NCBI RefSeq assembly: GCF_000427295.1
Contig: NZ_ATNM01000131.1
Span: 1 to 64,000 of the forward strand
Reading direction: 5' to 3'
DNA: 64,000 bases
Source of the DNA: Cyclobacterium qasimii M12-11B
GTDB taxonomy: Bacteria; Bacteroidota; Bacteroidia; Cytophagales; Cyclobacteriaceae
The translations under genes were made by a program, and so were the position numbers. The notes beneath the pieces are model-generated. The model was given only the letters and a program-made list of their open reading frames with translations, did not search any database and was not told the DNA's origin. Positions 20,508-29,352 of the stretch are shown piece by piece (the first letter of the stretch is position 1; the number at the start of each line of letters is the position of its first letter).

Positions 20508-21922
20508 TTTTCTGGGTTTGGGTTTTTGGTCTGATTTACGCAGGCCTTTTGGTTTTTGCTTCTCTCAAGTCTTATAAGAAAGGGAGATCTTCTGAAGAAT
20601 TTATGATGGCAGGCGGAAATATTGGCCTGTCTTTGGGGGTGCTGACGTTTGCTGCAGCACTTTTTAGCACATTTACATTCTTGGGAATGCCTGATTTCTT
20701 CCGTATCAACGGTATAGGAGCATGGATTTTCTTAGCGGTTTCGGATGGTGCGATGGTATTTGTATTGCTTTGGTTTGGTTACGAAATTCGTAAAAAAGTC
20801 AGAGGAATGGAATTTAGAGGTGTATCAGGGCTGATTTCACGTTGTTATGAAAACAAATTAGCAGGATATACTTTCTTTCTTAGTGCCTTTTTGTTTTTGA
20901 TTCCTTATGTAGGGATTCAAATTCAAGGGATTGCTATATTTATGGATGCAGCATTTCCTGAATCTTTACCAGCCTGGGGTTGGTCTTTAGGTATCGTGTT
21001 AATCATGTTGACCTATAGTGAGATAGGTGGGTTAAAAGCGATTATCTTTAGTGATGCCATTCAAGGTGTGCTTTTGCTAGCCGTGATTTGGATCATAGGA
21101 TGGGCTTGTCTTGATCACTTTGGTGGCATAGGACAAATGTTTGAAAAAGTAGGTTCTGTAAAAGAAGAATTACTTTCAACACCAGGACCAAAAGGATTGC
21201 TTACTCCTCAATTTCTGCTTGCTTCGCTAATCGCAATATTGATGATTCCTGTCACTCAACCTCAATTTACTACCAGGATTGTAGTAATGAAAAGTATGAA
21301 AACGATGAAATTGATGGCTGTATCATTGGGAGCATTTGCTATCTTGGTGATCATTCCAACTGTTTTTATCGGGATGTACGGAGCAGATCTGTATGGTGAG
21401 TATAGTAGTCAGGAGTTCTTTGCCATGGCATTTCTTAATGACCAACATGAGGCCGTTGCTGCGCTTGCCATTATTGGTTTGATAGCTGCAGGTTTGTCTA
21501 CTACCAATGCAATGATTTTTGCAATGGGATCAGAATTAAGAGGGCTTCTTACAGGAGCTGAGAATGTGATTATGAAGCGAACAAAAATTGGGATATTCAT
21601 TTTCTCAACCATTGCTTTTATTTTCTCAATCATTGTTTTCGATCAATTGGTATTGCTTGCAAGGGTAAGTTTTGCAGGTACAGGTATCATGGGGCCAATG
21701 ATTTTACTAGGCATTTTGAGCGACAGAAAAATTTCACCAGTGATGATCTACTTGTCTTTAGGTGGGCTGGCGATATTCCTAATGTCTTTGGGAGGAATAA
21801 TCCCTAATATGTATTTTGGAATCCGTCTAGACTTGTTGCTGTTTATTGTTCTTGGAATCTCCGCAGTAGGAAGTTACCTGAGCAGTGAAAAACGCATTGT
21901 TACTGACACTAAAGTCAATTAA
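20504..21922 (+). CDS. Sodium:solute symporter (SSS family)
   Basis: This 472-residue inner-membrane transporter has about thirteen hydrophobic segments. SSS features are visible: a conserved N-terminal region with TFAAALFSTFTFLGMP, SEIGGLKAIIFSDAIQG in the middle and AAGLSTTNAMIFAMGSEL later. It most likely imports the uronic sugar or oligosaccharide processed by the upstream enzymes, driven by sodium. It is the last gene of the operon and a terminator follows. Confidence 0.9.
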   Translation: MIFWVWVFGLIYAGLLVFASLKSYKKGRSSEEFMMAGGNIGLSLGVLTFAAALFSTFTFLGMPDFFRINGIGAWIFLAVSDGAMVFVLLWFGYEIRKKVRGMEFRGVSGLISRCYENKLAGYTFFLSAFLFLIPYVGIQIQGIAIFMDAAFPESLPAWGWSLGIVLIMLTYSEIGGLKAIIFSDAIQGVLLLAVIWIIGWACLDHFGGIGQMFEKVGSVKEELLSTPGPKGLLTPQFLLASLIAILMIPVTQPQFTTRIVVMKSMKTMKLMAVSLGAFAILVIIPTVFIGMYGADLYGEYSSQEFFAMAFLNDQHEAVAALAIIGLIAAGLSTTNAMIFAMGSELRGLLTGAENVIMKRTKIGIFIFSTIAFIFSIIVFDQLVLLARVSFAGTGIMGPMILLGILSDRKISPVMIYLSLGGLAIFLMSLGGIIPNMYFGIRLDLLLFIVLGISAVGSYLSSEKRIVTDTKVN

Positions 21923-21990
21923 GAATAAAAATTACAAATGGAACCTGAGGTTGATTGTTTAACAATCTAAGGTATCCAATCAGATTTTCA

Positions 21991-22026
21991 TTGCGCCTCT
22001 GCTTTCTCAAAGCAGGGGCGTATTTG
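21991..22026 (+). terminator. Terminator of the GH88 operon
   Basis: The stem CGCCTCTGCTTT / AAGCAGGGGCG with a CTCA loop is followed by a T-containing tail, 70 nt after the symporter stop. Confidence 0.7.
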
Positions 22027-22074
22027 TTTCTGGATTTTATAAAGGCTGTCAAAGGAATTGATCCTAAAGAAAAA

Positions 22075-22124
22075 GCTTCAAAAAGTAGACTGATTAAAGG
22101 AATTACTAGTCTGCTTTTTGAAGC
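22075..22124. repeat. Long inverted repeat between convergent genes
   Basis: GCTTCAAAAAG-t-AGACT and AGTCT-g-CTTTTTGAAGC form 16 near-perfect pairs around a 16-nt loop. It lies between the symporter terminator and the 3' end of the leftward Gfo/Idh gene and may end that leftward transcript, though no strong T-tract is visible. Confidence 0.5.
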
Positions 22125-22162
22125 GTATTTACCTATAGTTAGGGATTAGTATTGAATTAGCA

Positions 22163-23167
22163 TCAAATAATGTTCACCCATTTTTCACTGCTGGAAGATT
22201 GGAAAATGGCTTGTAGCACCTTCGTGTTTGCCTTGGTATTTTCCAAAGAAACAGGAACCTCTTTGTCTTCAAGAACCGCATTGGAAAAATCTATGGCCTG
22301 CTGGGTATATTGATTACTGATAGGCAATACAATCTTTTCAGCGTTGGCTTTAGAGAAGTCACCCTCATGAATATAAATTTCATTGGGTTGATCCGAAGGC
22401 GCATTGAAAGGAATCCTGATTTCCATAATTTTTTTCTCACCAAAGAAGAGCATCCGCTGATAAGCAGTCAGCTGTGTGCTAATGGTAAATGTCATTTGGA
22501 TTTCATGAAAATCCAGTAGTACGGAGCCCACTTTATCGGTTCGGAACTGAGGGTCAAATTCCAGCATTGAGACCAGTCTGCCAGGCTCTTTATCTAGCAC
22601 AAACCTGGATGTGAAAACAGGATAGCAACCAATGTCCCAAACGCCACCGCCTCCCATTTCCTCAATGTTCCGGATATTGTCTTTGTTGTCATTAAAATAA
22701 CTGAAAAAGCCTTGAACTGCTTTTATCTTACCCAAATACCCACTTCTAACCAGTTCCCTGGCTTTCAACCACTGGGGGTTTGAAGCTACCATAAAGGCTT
22801 CACCTACTTTTACATTGAATTTGTCCCTTGCAGTAATTAGTCCATCTATCTCCTCGTTGTTCAATGCCATAGGTTTCTCACAAAGCACATGCTTTCCTGC
22901 CTCTATACACTTAAGTGTATAGGATACATGCATGTCATTTGGCAGTGGGTTATAAATGACATCTATCTCAGGGTCATTGATAAGTTCATCATAGGAGCCA
23001 TAAGCTTTGGGAATTCCCAGGCTTTTCGCTGTTTCTTTAGCTCTGTCCAAGTTTCTGGAAGCGATGCCATAAATCTCATACAAATCACTATTTGCCATTG
23101 CAGGAATGACTTTTTCCCTGGCGATTTTGGCAGTACTAAGTACTCCCCACTTCAGCTTTTTTTTCAT
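22163..23167 (-). CDS. Gfo/Idh/MocA-family oxidoreductase
   Basis: This 334-residue NAD(P)-dependent dehydrogenase has an N-terminal Rossmann fold beginning KWGVLSTAKIAREKVIPAM, CEKPMALNNEE near residue 95 and GGGGVWDIGCYP near residue 175. The pattern is close to dihydrodiol or glucose-fructose oxidoreductase-like members. It has no signal peptide. It is transcribed towards the sugar operon and is separate from it. The substrate is unknown. Confidence 0.87.
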   Translation of the reverse strand: MKKKLKWGVLSTAKIAREKVIPAMANSDLYEIYGIASRNLDRAKETAKSLGIPKAYGSYDELINDPEIDVIYNPLPNDMHVSYTLKCIEAGKHVLCEKPMALNNEEIDGLITARDKFNVKVGEAFMVASNPQWLKARELVRSGYLGKIKAVQGFFSYFNDNKDNIRNIEEMGGGGVWDIGCYPVFTSRFVLDKEPGRLVSMLEFDPQFRTDKVGSVLLDFHEIQMTFTISTQLTAYQRMLFFGEKKIMEIRIPFNAPSDQPNEIYIHEGDFSKANAEKIVLPISNQYTQQAIDFSNAVLEDKEVPVSLENTKANTKVLQAIFQSSSSEKWVNII

Positions 23168-23628
23168 TGGTGTTCGAGTTTAAAGAAAATTTACAATTAT
23201 TATCCCTTATTCTTGGGCTGTGTTTATTGAAGCAATTTAATATTATTGTCTTCCAATGCCAAAAGGAAGGCAGTCTTCTTTTTGATAAGGTTTATTATAA
23301 TTTAAATACTTCGCATGCTTTTTTTTCAATAGCTGAAACACCAAAAATGGGAGTGAAAAGTGTCGATATGAACTACTTTAAAAGTCATTTTGGTGAAAAA
23401 GCCGCCATTAAAGGGATGTGTTCAGTCAATCCTTTACCAACTTTTAAAGAGGTAGGCTAAGTACGAAAAACGCATTTCTCTCAGTGAAAATTTGATTTTT
23501 TTGATATTAATGTTTAAATATGTGAATTGTAATAAATATTTAAAAAATACGAGTTGGCACACTAATTATTAATTGGTAGCTATCTCCTTGGAAAATAAGT
23601 TTTCAAGTTTTTCATTCAGGTATTTCTC
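23168..23628. other. Intergenic stretch with a possible gene remnant
   Basis: There is no intact gene. An open stretch to 23460 ends with residues reading VDMNYFKSHFGEKAAIKG, which faintly recalls uroporphyrinogen-decarboxylase-like proteins and may be a decayed 3' fragment. The rest is AT-rich with no other signal. Confidence 0.3.
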
Positions 23629-23636
23629 TACATTTG
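23629..23636 (+). promoter_or_regulatory. Orphan -7 promoter element
   Basis: TACATTTG matches TAnnTTTG exactly. It has no gene directly downstream but sits about 90 nt before a good terminator. The -33 box is not clear. Confidence 0.4.
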
Positions 23637-23642
23637 TGCTTT

Positions 23643-23764
23643 AAAGTAGCGATTCAAAATCGAACAAATGTTGCGCTGATATATAATAGCACTTAACGAA
23701 TCATCAAAGATTATTTTTATTTTTCCCCTCCATAAAGGTTTCACGATCCATGGAGGGGTTTTTT
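23643..23764 (+). ncRNA. Candidate small RNA between orphan promoter and terminator
   Basis: A transcript starting just after the TACATTTG element would be about 120 nt and end at the hairpin CCCCTCCAT / ATGGAGGGG (23725-23758) followed by TTTTTT. No open reading frame fits inside. No known RNA family is recognised, so this is promoter and terminator evidence only. Confidence 0.35.
23725..23764 (+). terminator. Rho-independent terminator without an upstream gene
   Basis: The perfect 9-bp GC-rich stem CCCCTCCAT / ATGGAGGGG with a 16-nt loop is followed by a T-run. No protein-coding gene on the plus strand precedes it closely. Confidence 0.75.
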
Positions 23765-23820
23765 GTGTAAACGCACTAAAAAAATTGTTAAAAACTCATT
23801 TTATCGAAAAATACAGACGC

Positions 23821-24207
23821 ATGAAAATTGAACACATCGCTTTTAATGTAAAACATCCCTTAGCCGTATCAGATTGGTATGAAGAGCATTTAGGTATGAC
23901 AGTGGTTAAAAAAATGACCACCTCTCCCTACATGACCTTTTTGGCGGACAACAGTGGGAGAACAATGATTGAATTGTACAACAACCCTGATGCTGAAATA
24001 TTGGATTATGCTAATTTGAATCCATTAATGGTGCATTTGGCTTTTGTATCTGAAAACCCAGAAGAGGAAAAGGAAAGAATGCAAAAAGCAGGAGCTGTAT
24101 TAATAAGTGACGACACTTTAGAAGATGGTACCCGATTATTAATGATGAGAGACCCTTGGGGACTCGCTATCCAGTTCTGTAAAAGAGCCCATCCTATGTT
24201 GAAATAA
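23821..24207 (+). CDS. VOC family protein (glyoxalase-like)
   Basis: This 128-residue metalloenzyme-like protein has two beta-alpha-beta-beta-beta modules. Candidate metal ligands are His5 in KIEHIAFNV, Glu in RTMIELYN, and a His in LMVHLAFV. The C-terminal RDPWGLAIQFCKR is typical of the superfamily. ATG 23821 is chosen because the fold begins at its first residues; an in-frame upstream start at 23785 adds an unrelated stretch. The substrate cannot be assigned. Confidence 0.88.
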   Translation: MKIEHIAFNVKHPLAVSDWYEEHLGMTVVKKMTTSPYMTFLADNSGRTMIELYNNPDAEILDYANLNPLMVHLAFVSENPEEEKERMQKAGAVLISDDTLEDGTRLLMMRDPWGLAIQFCKRAHPMLK

Positions 24208-24643
24208 GGCATTTTGATGCCTAATGCGGATCTCATTAATATTGTAAGGGAACCTGCCAGGAATAAAATCTGCGGGAAATGAACCACTAAATAAACAGTC
24301 GAATTGTACCTGTATTAAATTAAAGGATGATCTGTGTTTTCCCTTTATTAATAGGAGCGCTTATCTCCATGTTATCTGGCTGGCACTATTTTAGAATGGC
24401 GCCAGCTTTTTTTTGACTCGCATTACAAACGTATCCGCAGCCATTAATTTTTACTGAGTCAAATGGATTGCAGTCCACAGTCTTGACCTTGCTCCATTTT
24501 CTTTCGGTTTTGTAGCAGTTTTTAATTCAATCTGAACTTGACATTTTTGTGGCGCTTAATAAAAAGTAATATTTTTTCACTTTTTCAGGACAAAGAATAA
24601 AAAGCTATCGTAAGGACTAAGAACCCACTATCCAATTATTGAA
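24208..24643. other. Intergenic stretch with one terminator
   Basis: About 435 bases without a gene. It holds the VOC gene terminator near 24379-24415 and then AT-rich DNA leading to a small lipoprotein gene. Confidence 0.55.
24379..24415 (+). terminator. Terminator of the VOC gene
   Basis: GCTGGC (after CTG) pairs with GCCAGC, with a partly paired interior, followed by T8. Confidence 0.7.
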
Positions 24644-24889
24644 ATGAAAAGCAAATTACTGTTTCTACCGGATGTTTTATTGCTGTTGTTCATATGTATT
24701 GCTTGTGAGCGTCATGAGTTACGCCACACACAATTTAGAACGAATGGTGAAACGGTAATTTCCTCCAAAAAGACTGAAAAAAACATTTTCATGAGAGACA
24801 AGAATAACAATGAAATGGCTTGGGAAACCATAAAAGACAACCTTACCGAACATTTTGCTGGATTAAAAGCAAAGGTGTTGGAAGACTAG
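24644..24889 (+). CDS. Small hypothetical lipoprotein
   Basis: This 81-residue protein begins with a hydrophobic signal ending in a lipobox-like LLFICIAC, so Cys would be lipidated after cleavage. The short mature part is charged and has no recognised domain. It is preceded by an AT-rich promoter region and followed by its own terminator. It lies about 170 nt upstream of the planctomycete-type cytochrome gene, but the terminator in between argues against one operon. Confidence 0.55.
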   Translation: MKSKLLFLPDVLLLLFICIACERHELRHTQFRTNGETVISSKKTEKNIFMRDKNNNEMAWETIKDNLTEHFAGLKAKVLED

Positions 24890-24919
24890 TTGGTGATTTT
24901 TTTATACTTCTTTTTAATA

Positions 24920-24949
24920 AAGGTAAGTGTTCGGCGCTTACCTTTTTTT
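24920..24949 (+). terminator. Terminator of the small lipoprotein gene
   Basis: The stem AAAGGTAAG / CTTACCTTT with a 9-nt loop is followed by a T-run. Confidence 0.8.
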
Positions 24950-25055
24950 GTTTCAAAAATCTTAGTAATTACCCATTCATGAAATCTATTATTTGAATTA
25001 AGGGTGTTTTTAATTACTTTGTTTCGTAATTAGATTGATTGGGCAAAAATTGAGT

Positions 25056-27863
25056 ATGATCGGCCGGAAAAAAGCAATAGTTTACATATTAACATCCACG
25101 TTTATTTTAGGGTTATTATGGTGGGTAGTACGGGTAGTTCCTTTGGAAAATAAGCATAGGTATTTGCCAGAGGTATTGCTTGGAGAAAGGGTTGATTTCA
25201 ATCATGACATTAGACCTATAATCAACAACAAATGCATTGCTTGTCACGGTGGCGTAAAGCGTTCTGGGGGATTCAGTTTGCTGTTTGAAGAAGAAGCTTT
25301 AGAAGCCAATGAGTCTGGAAAAAGGGCCATTGTACCTGGAAATGTGAATAAAAGTGAGCTAATGCAAAGGATTTCTCATAAAAATCCGGAGTACCGCATG
25401 CCTTTAGAATCCACGCCTCTTTCTGATGAAGAGATAGCTTTGTTTTCTCGTTGGATCAATCAAGGAGCACAGTGGGATGATCACTGGGCCTATAAAGCTC
25501 CTGAAAAACAAATTGTACCTGAAACCGATAATGAATGGATCAGGAATGATATAGACCGTTTTGTCCAAGCAAAATTAGAGGAAAAGCAGCTTAGCCCAAA
25601 TCCTACTTCGGACAAGCAATCCTTGCTCCGAAGACTTAGTCTTGACATTACAGGGCTTCCTCCCACAATTACGGCTATGCAGGAATTCATCAATGACGGC
25701 TCTGATAATGCCTACGAAAAAGTAGTGGACAGCTTATTATCTTCGCCCGCATATGGGGAACGCTGGGCGGCCATGTGGATGGACTTGGCAAGGTATGCTG
25801 ATTCGAAAGGATATGAGGCAGACAGGGCCAGAGAAATCTGGAAATACAGAGACTGGTTGATCAATGCGTTCAATGAAAACCTTCCCTATGACCAGTTTGT
25901 CATTACACAATTGGCCGGGGACCTTATGCCATCTGCCACAGATCAGGATTTTATTGCGACAGCTTTCCACCGCAATACGATGAACAATGATGAAGGAGGC
26001 ACAGACAATGAGGAGTTTCGGGTAGCAGCTGTGCTGGACCGGGTCAATACTACCTGGACGGTCTTGCAAGGGACTACAATGGAATGTGTTCAGTGCCACA
26101 GCCATCCCTATGATCCGATCAGACACGAAGATTTTTTCCGAAGTCTGGCCTTTTTTAATCAAACAGCAGATGCTGATGTGCCTAGTGAAGCACCAGTGCT
26201 GATCTCCTACAAAGAAGATGAGGACTTAGAAAAGTTAGAACTGATAAAAAATTGGGCCAATGATCATGGTACTGATGCAAGAAACGGTCATTATTATGAT
26301 CGCTTGCTGAGGTTGGGTGTTCCCAAATTGTATGCACATTATTTTTACCAAATGGATAAAGGCCTTCCTATTAAAGGAACAGCTACATTCAAGGTAGATC
26401 AGGAAGTATATTCATTTACAAAGAATTTGCCCTTTGAAGGAGAAGATAGGTTGGTTTTTAAAGCAAGAACAAATGGGAATGAGGGCAAGATTACTTTTCA
26501 CCTCGACAGTATCAATGGGCAACAAATTGCCGAATGGAAAGTGAAAGCCAGGTTTAAAATAGAGTACGATGAGGAGGACAAAAAGGATGTCACCTATTAC
26601 CTCAATGAGGTCATTACTTTGCCTATAAAAGCTGTGACAGGAGTTCATGATCTTTATATGGTTTGGGAAGGAAAGGAAGGAATCGAACAAACAAGTACTT
26701 TTGATTGGTTGATGCTTCATCATGGCCTGCCTGGAGAAAGGGATGAGAAATATTCGGAAGTGGAAGAAGCAATGTACGCGCTATTCAACTCCGAAAATGA
26801 AATGGAAGCTACACCAGTAATGGTTGATTTACCAGAAAATCAGCATAGGGTGTCAAGGGTCTTTGAGAAAGGGAGTTGGATGGTGCCAGGCGAGGAAGTA
26901 GAAGTAGGTGTCCCGGATATTTGGAATTCCTTCAATGATTATTCTAAAGACCGAATGGGGCTGGCCAAATGGTTGTTTGATGAGGAGAATCCACTTACTT
27001 CTCGTGTGATGGTCAATAGAATCTGGGAACAATTTTTTGGAAGAGGTATAGTTTCCTCTATGGAGGATTTTGGTTCCCAAGGTTTCGCACCTACCCATCC
27101 AGAGTTATTGGATTGGCTGGCGATTAAATTCAAGGATGATTTTAAATGGGACATAAAGAAATTAATGAAAGAGATTGTCATGTCGGCTACCTACAGACAG
27201 TCATCTCATTTCACTAAAGAGGGTACAGAAAAGGATGCTTTGAATGAATGGTTGGCAAGAGGTCCTAGGATTAGGTTAAATGCGGAGCAGGTAAGAGATC
27301 AGTCTTTGGCTGTTTCTGGTTTATTAAGTGGGAAAATGTTAGGCAAAAGTGTGATGCCTGAACAACCAGATGGGATCTGGCAGGTAGTGTACAGTGGAAC
27401 AAAGTGGGAGACAAGTAAAGGAAGTGAAAAATACAGAAGGGCATTGTATACTTTTTGGCGAAGGACCAGTCCTTATCCGTCTATTATCTCCTTTGATGCA
27501 CCAAGTAGGGAATTTTGTCTGCCCAAGAGGATAGCGACCAATACACCGCTTCAGGCTTTGGTGACCCTAAATGATCCGGTTTACCTTGATGCAGCCATTG
27601 CTTTGGGTAGGGAGGTTCTTTTGTCGTCGGATATTGATGAGGAAGAGCGACTTTCACTACTTTATAGCAAGGCGATGATAAAAGGGATAAGCGAAGAAAA
27701 ACTGGAGGACCTTCAAAATATTTACCAGCAAACAATAACCTATTTTGAAAATAGCCCGGAGGAGATTTGTAAACTAACCGGAGAAGAGGATAAGGCCCTG
27801 GCTGTATATACAGTGATGGCCAATGTTATAATGAATTTGGACGAATTTCTGATGAAATCATGA
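25056..27863 (+). CDS. Planctomycete-type cytochrome protein (PSCyt1-DUF1549-DUF1553)
   Basis: This 935-residue exported protein is anchored by an N-terminal hydrophobic segment (VYILTSTFILGLLWWVV). A haem-binding CIACH near residues 60-64 marks the PSCyt1 domain. DUF1549 follows with NDIDRFVQAKLEEKQL and ends near the second CxxCH, CVQCH, in TTMECVQCHSHPYDP. An inserted carbohydrate-binding-like beta region covers roughly residues 400-560. DUF1553 makes up the C-terminal third, with TSRVMVNRIWEQFFGRG and NTPLQALVTLNDP. The family is abundant in Planctomycetes and found in marine Bacteroidota, and its function is unknown. ATG 25056 is chosen over a TTG at 25035. The stop overlaps the DUF1501 start by 4 nt. 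Confidence 0.9.
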   Translation: MIGRKKAIVYILTSTFILGLLWWVVRVVPLENKHRYLPEVLLGERVDFNHDIRPIINNKCIACHGGVKRSGGFSLLFEEEALEANESGKRAIVPGNVNKSELMQRISHKNPEYRMPLESTPLSDEEIALFSRWINQGAQWDDHWAYKAPEKQIVPETDNEWIRNDIDRFVQAKLEEKQLSPNPTSDKQSLLRRLSLDITGLPPTITAMQEFINDGSDNAYEKVVDSLLSSPAYGERWAAMWMDLARYADSKGYEADRAREIWKYRDWLINAFNENLPYDQFVITQLAGDLMPSATDQDFIATAFHRNTMNNDEGGTDNEEFRVAAVLDRVNTTWTVLQGTTMECVQCHSHPYDPIRHEDFFRSLAFFNQTADADVPSEAPVLISYKEDEDLEKLELIKNWANDHGTDARNGHYYDRLLRLGVPKLYAHYFYQMDKGLPIKGTATFKVDQEVYSFTKNLPFEGEDRLVFKARTNGNEGKITFHLDSINGQQIAEWKVKARFKIEYDEEDKKDVTYYLNEVITLPIKAVTGVHDLYMVWEGKEGIEQTSTFDWLMLHHGLPGERDEKYSEVEEAMYALFNSENEMEATPVMVDLPENQHRVSRVFEKGSWMVPGEEVEVGVPDIWNSFNDYSKDRMGLAKWLFDEENPLTSRVMVNRIWEQFFGRGIVSSMEDFGSQGFAPTHPELLDWLAIKFKDDFKWDIKKLMKEIVMSATYRQSSHFTKEGTEKDALNEWLARGPRIRLNAEQVRDQSLAVSGLLSGKMLGKSVMPEQPDGIWQVVYSGTKWETSKGSEKYRRALYTFWRRTSPYPSIISFDAPSREFCLPKRIATNTPLQALVTLNDPVYLDAAIALGREVLLSSDIDEEERLSLLYSKAMIKGISEEKLEDLQNIYQQTITYFENSPEEICKLTGEEDKALAVYTVMANVIMNLDEFLMKS

Positions 27864-29347
27864 GTAGAAGGATCGATTTAACCAATGAATACCAATACCG
27901 GGAAATGCAAAGCCGGACCAGAAGGCATTTTATCAAACAATGCACTACAGGTTTAGGGGGCATTGCCTTGGGAGGCTTATTGGGTTGCAATAGAAATGCC
28001 CCAGTAGATCCTGTGCCTGACCTGGAATCCTATATTCGTAAACAAGTACCACATTTTGCTCCCAGTGCCAAGAGGATTATTTACCTGCACATGGCAGGGG
28101 CCCCTTCACAGCTGGAGCTTTTTGATTACAAACCGGAATTGGCAAAACTGGATGGAAAGGACTGCCCTCAGTCACTTTTAGAAGGGAAGAAATTTGCTTT
28201 TATTCAGGGGGTTCCAAAAATGTTGGGGCCACAAGCGGCTTTCTCCCCAAGAGGAAATTCAGGCATGGTGGTTTCAGACAATTTGCCGCATTTCTCGTCC
28301 GTAGTGGATGATGTGACTTTAATCAAAACCATGCATACGGACCAATTTAATCATGCACCGGCACAATTGCTTTTGCAGACAGGCTCACCGCGCCTTGGCC
28401 GTCCAAGTATGGGGAGTTGGGTAACCTATGGCTTAGGCTCTGAAAATGAAGATTTACCCGGATTTATGGTTCTGGTTTCTGGTGGGAATACGCCTGATGC
28501 AGGGAAATCGGTCTGGGGAAGTGGTTTTTTACCGTCTGTCTATCAAGGGGTACAATGTCGCTCTGAAGGTGATCCAGTACTTTTTGTTTCCAATCCATCT
28601 GGGATAAATGGAAGCCTCCGTAAGCAGACCATTGATGCCATCAACGACATTAATGAAAAAGAATACAAAGAATTTGGAGACCCTGAAACCCTGACCAGAA
28701 TCTCACAATATGAAATGGCCTACCGCATGCAAACTTCGGTACCAGAAGTGATGGATATCAATGATGAACCTGATTACATCCATGAAATGTATGGGACTGA
28801 ACCGGGCAAAACTTCGTTTGCCAATAACTGTCTGCTTGCCAGAAGACTTGTAGAAAAGGGGGTTCGTTTTGTTCAGTTGTTCGATTGGGGCTGGGACATG
28901 CATGGAGTAGCAGAAAGGGAAGCATTGGACACTGGCTTGCCAATAAAATGTAAACCCATAGACAAAGCCATGACCGCATTGGTCAAAGACTTGAAACAAA
29001 GAGGTTTGTTGGATGATACCCTTGTTGTGTGGGGTGGAGAGTTTGGACGTACGCCTATGCAAGAGAATAGAGGAGGGAAAGAATGGCCTTATAAAGGTAG
29101 AGATCACCATACGGAAGCCTTCCCTGTGTGGATGGCTGGAGGTGGCGTAAAAGGTGGATTTACCCTTGGAGAAACCGACGAAATAGGTTATTATGGCATC
29201 AAGGATAAAGTACATGTCCATGATTTACAGGCAACAATTATGCATTTAATGGGTATGGATCATGAAAAATTCACCTATTTTGCGCAAGGAAGAGATTTTA
29301 GATTGACGGACGTGTCCGGTAAAGTAGTTAGTAAAGTTATCGCATAA
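27860..29347 (+). CDS. DUF1501 domain protein
   Basis: This 495-residue protein starts with a Tat-like signal (TRRHFIKQ followed by GLGGIALGGLLGC). DUF1501 signatures include IYLHMAGAPSQLELFDYKP, a Gln/His-rich NHAPAQLLLQTGSPRLG, DWGWDMHG and the C-terminal WGGEFGRTPMQENRGGKEW and GRDHHTEAFPVWMAGGG. The latter are characteristic of this alkaline-phosphatase/sulfatase-like fold, whose members are almost always paired with a DUF1549/DUF1553 protein, as here. It is probably periplasmic and its activity is unknown. Confidence 0.9.
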   Translation: MSRRIDLTNEYQYREMQSRTRRHFIKQCTTGLGGIALGGLLGCNRNAPVDPVPDLESYIRKQVPHFAPSAKRIIYLHMAGAPSQLELFDYKPELAKLDGKDCPQSLLEGKKFAFIQGVPKMLGPQAAFSPRGNSGMVVSDNLPHFSSVVDDVTLIKTMHTDQFNHAPAQLLLQTGSPRLGRPSMGSWVTYGLGSENEDLPGFMVLVSGGNTPDAGKSVWGSGFLPSVYQGVQCRSEGDPVLFVSNPSGINGSLRKQTIDAINDINEKEYKEFGDPETLTRISQYEMAYRMQTSVPEVMDINDEPDYIHEMYGTEPGKTSFANNCLLARRLVEKGVRFVQLFDWGWDMHGVAEREALDTGLPIKCKPIDKAMTALVKDLKQRGLLDDTLVVWGGEFGRTPMQENRGGKEWPYKGRDHHTEAFPVWMAGGGVKGGFTLGETDEIGYYGIKDKVHVHDLQATIMHLMGMDHEKFTYFAQGRDFRLTDVSGKVVSKVIA

Positions 29348-29352
29348 GTTAA

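Noticed and set aside
21955-22149. Short plus-strand open frame after the symporter
   Set aside because: It overlaps a terminator and a long inverted repeat and has no domain.
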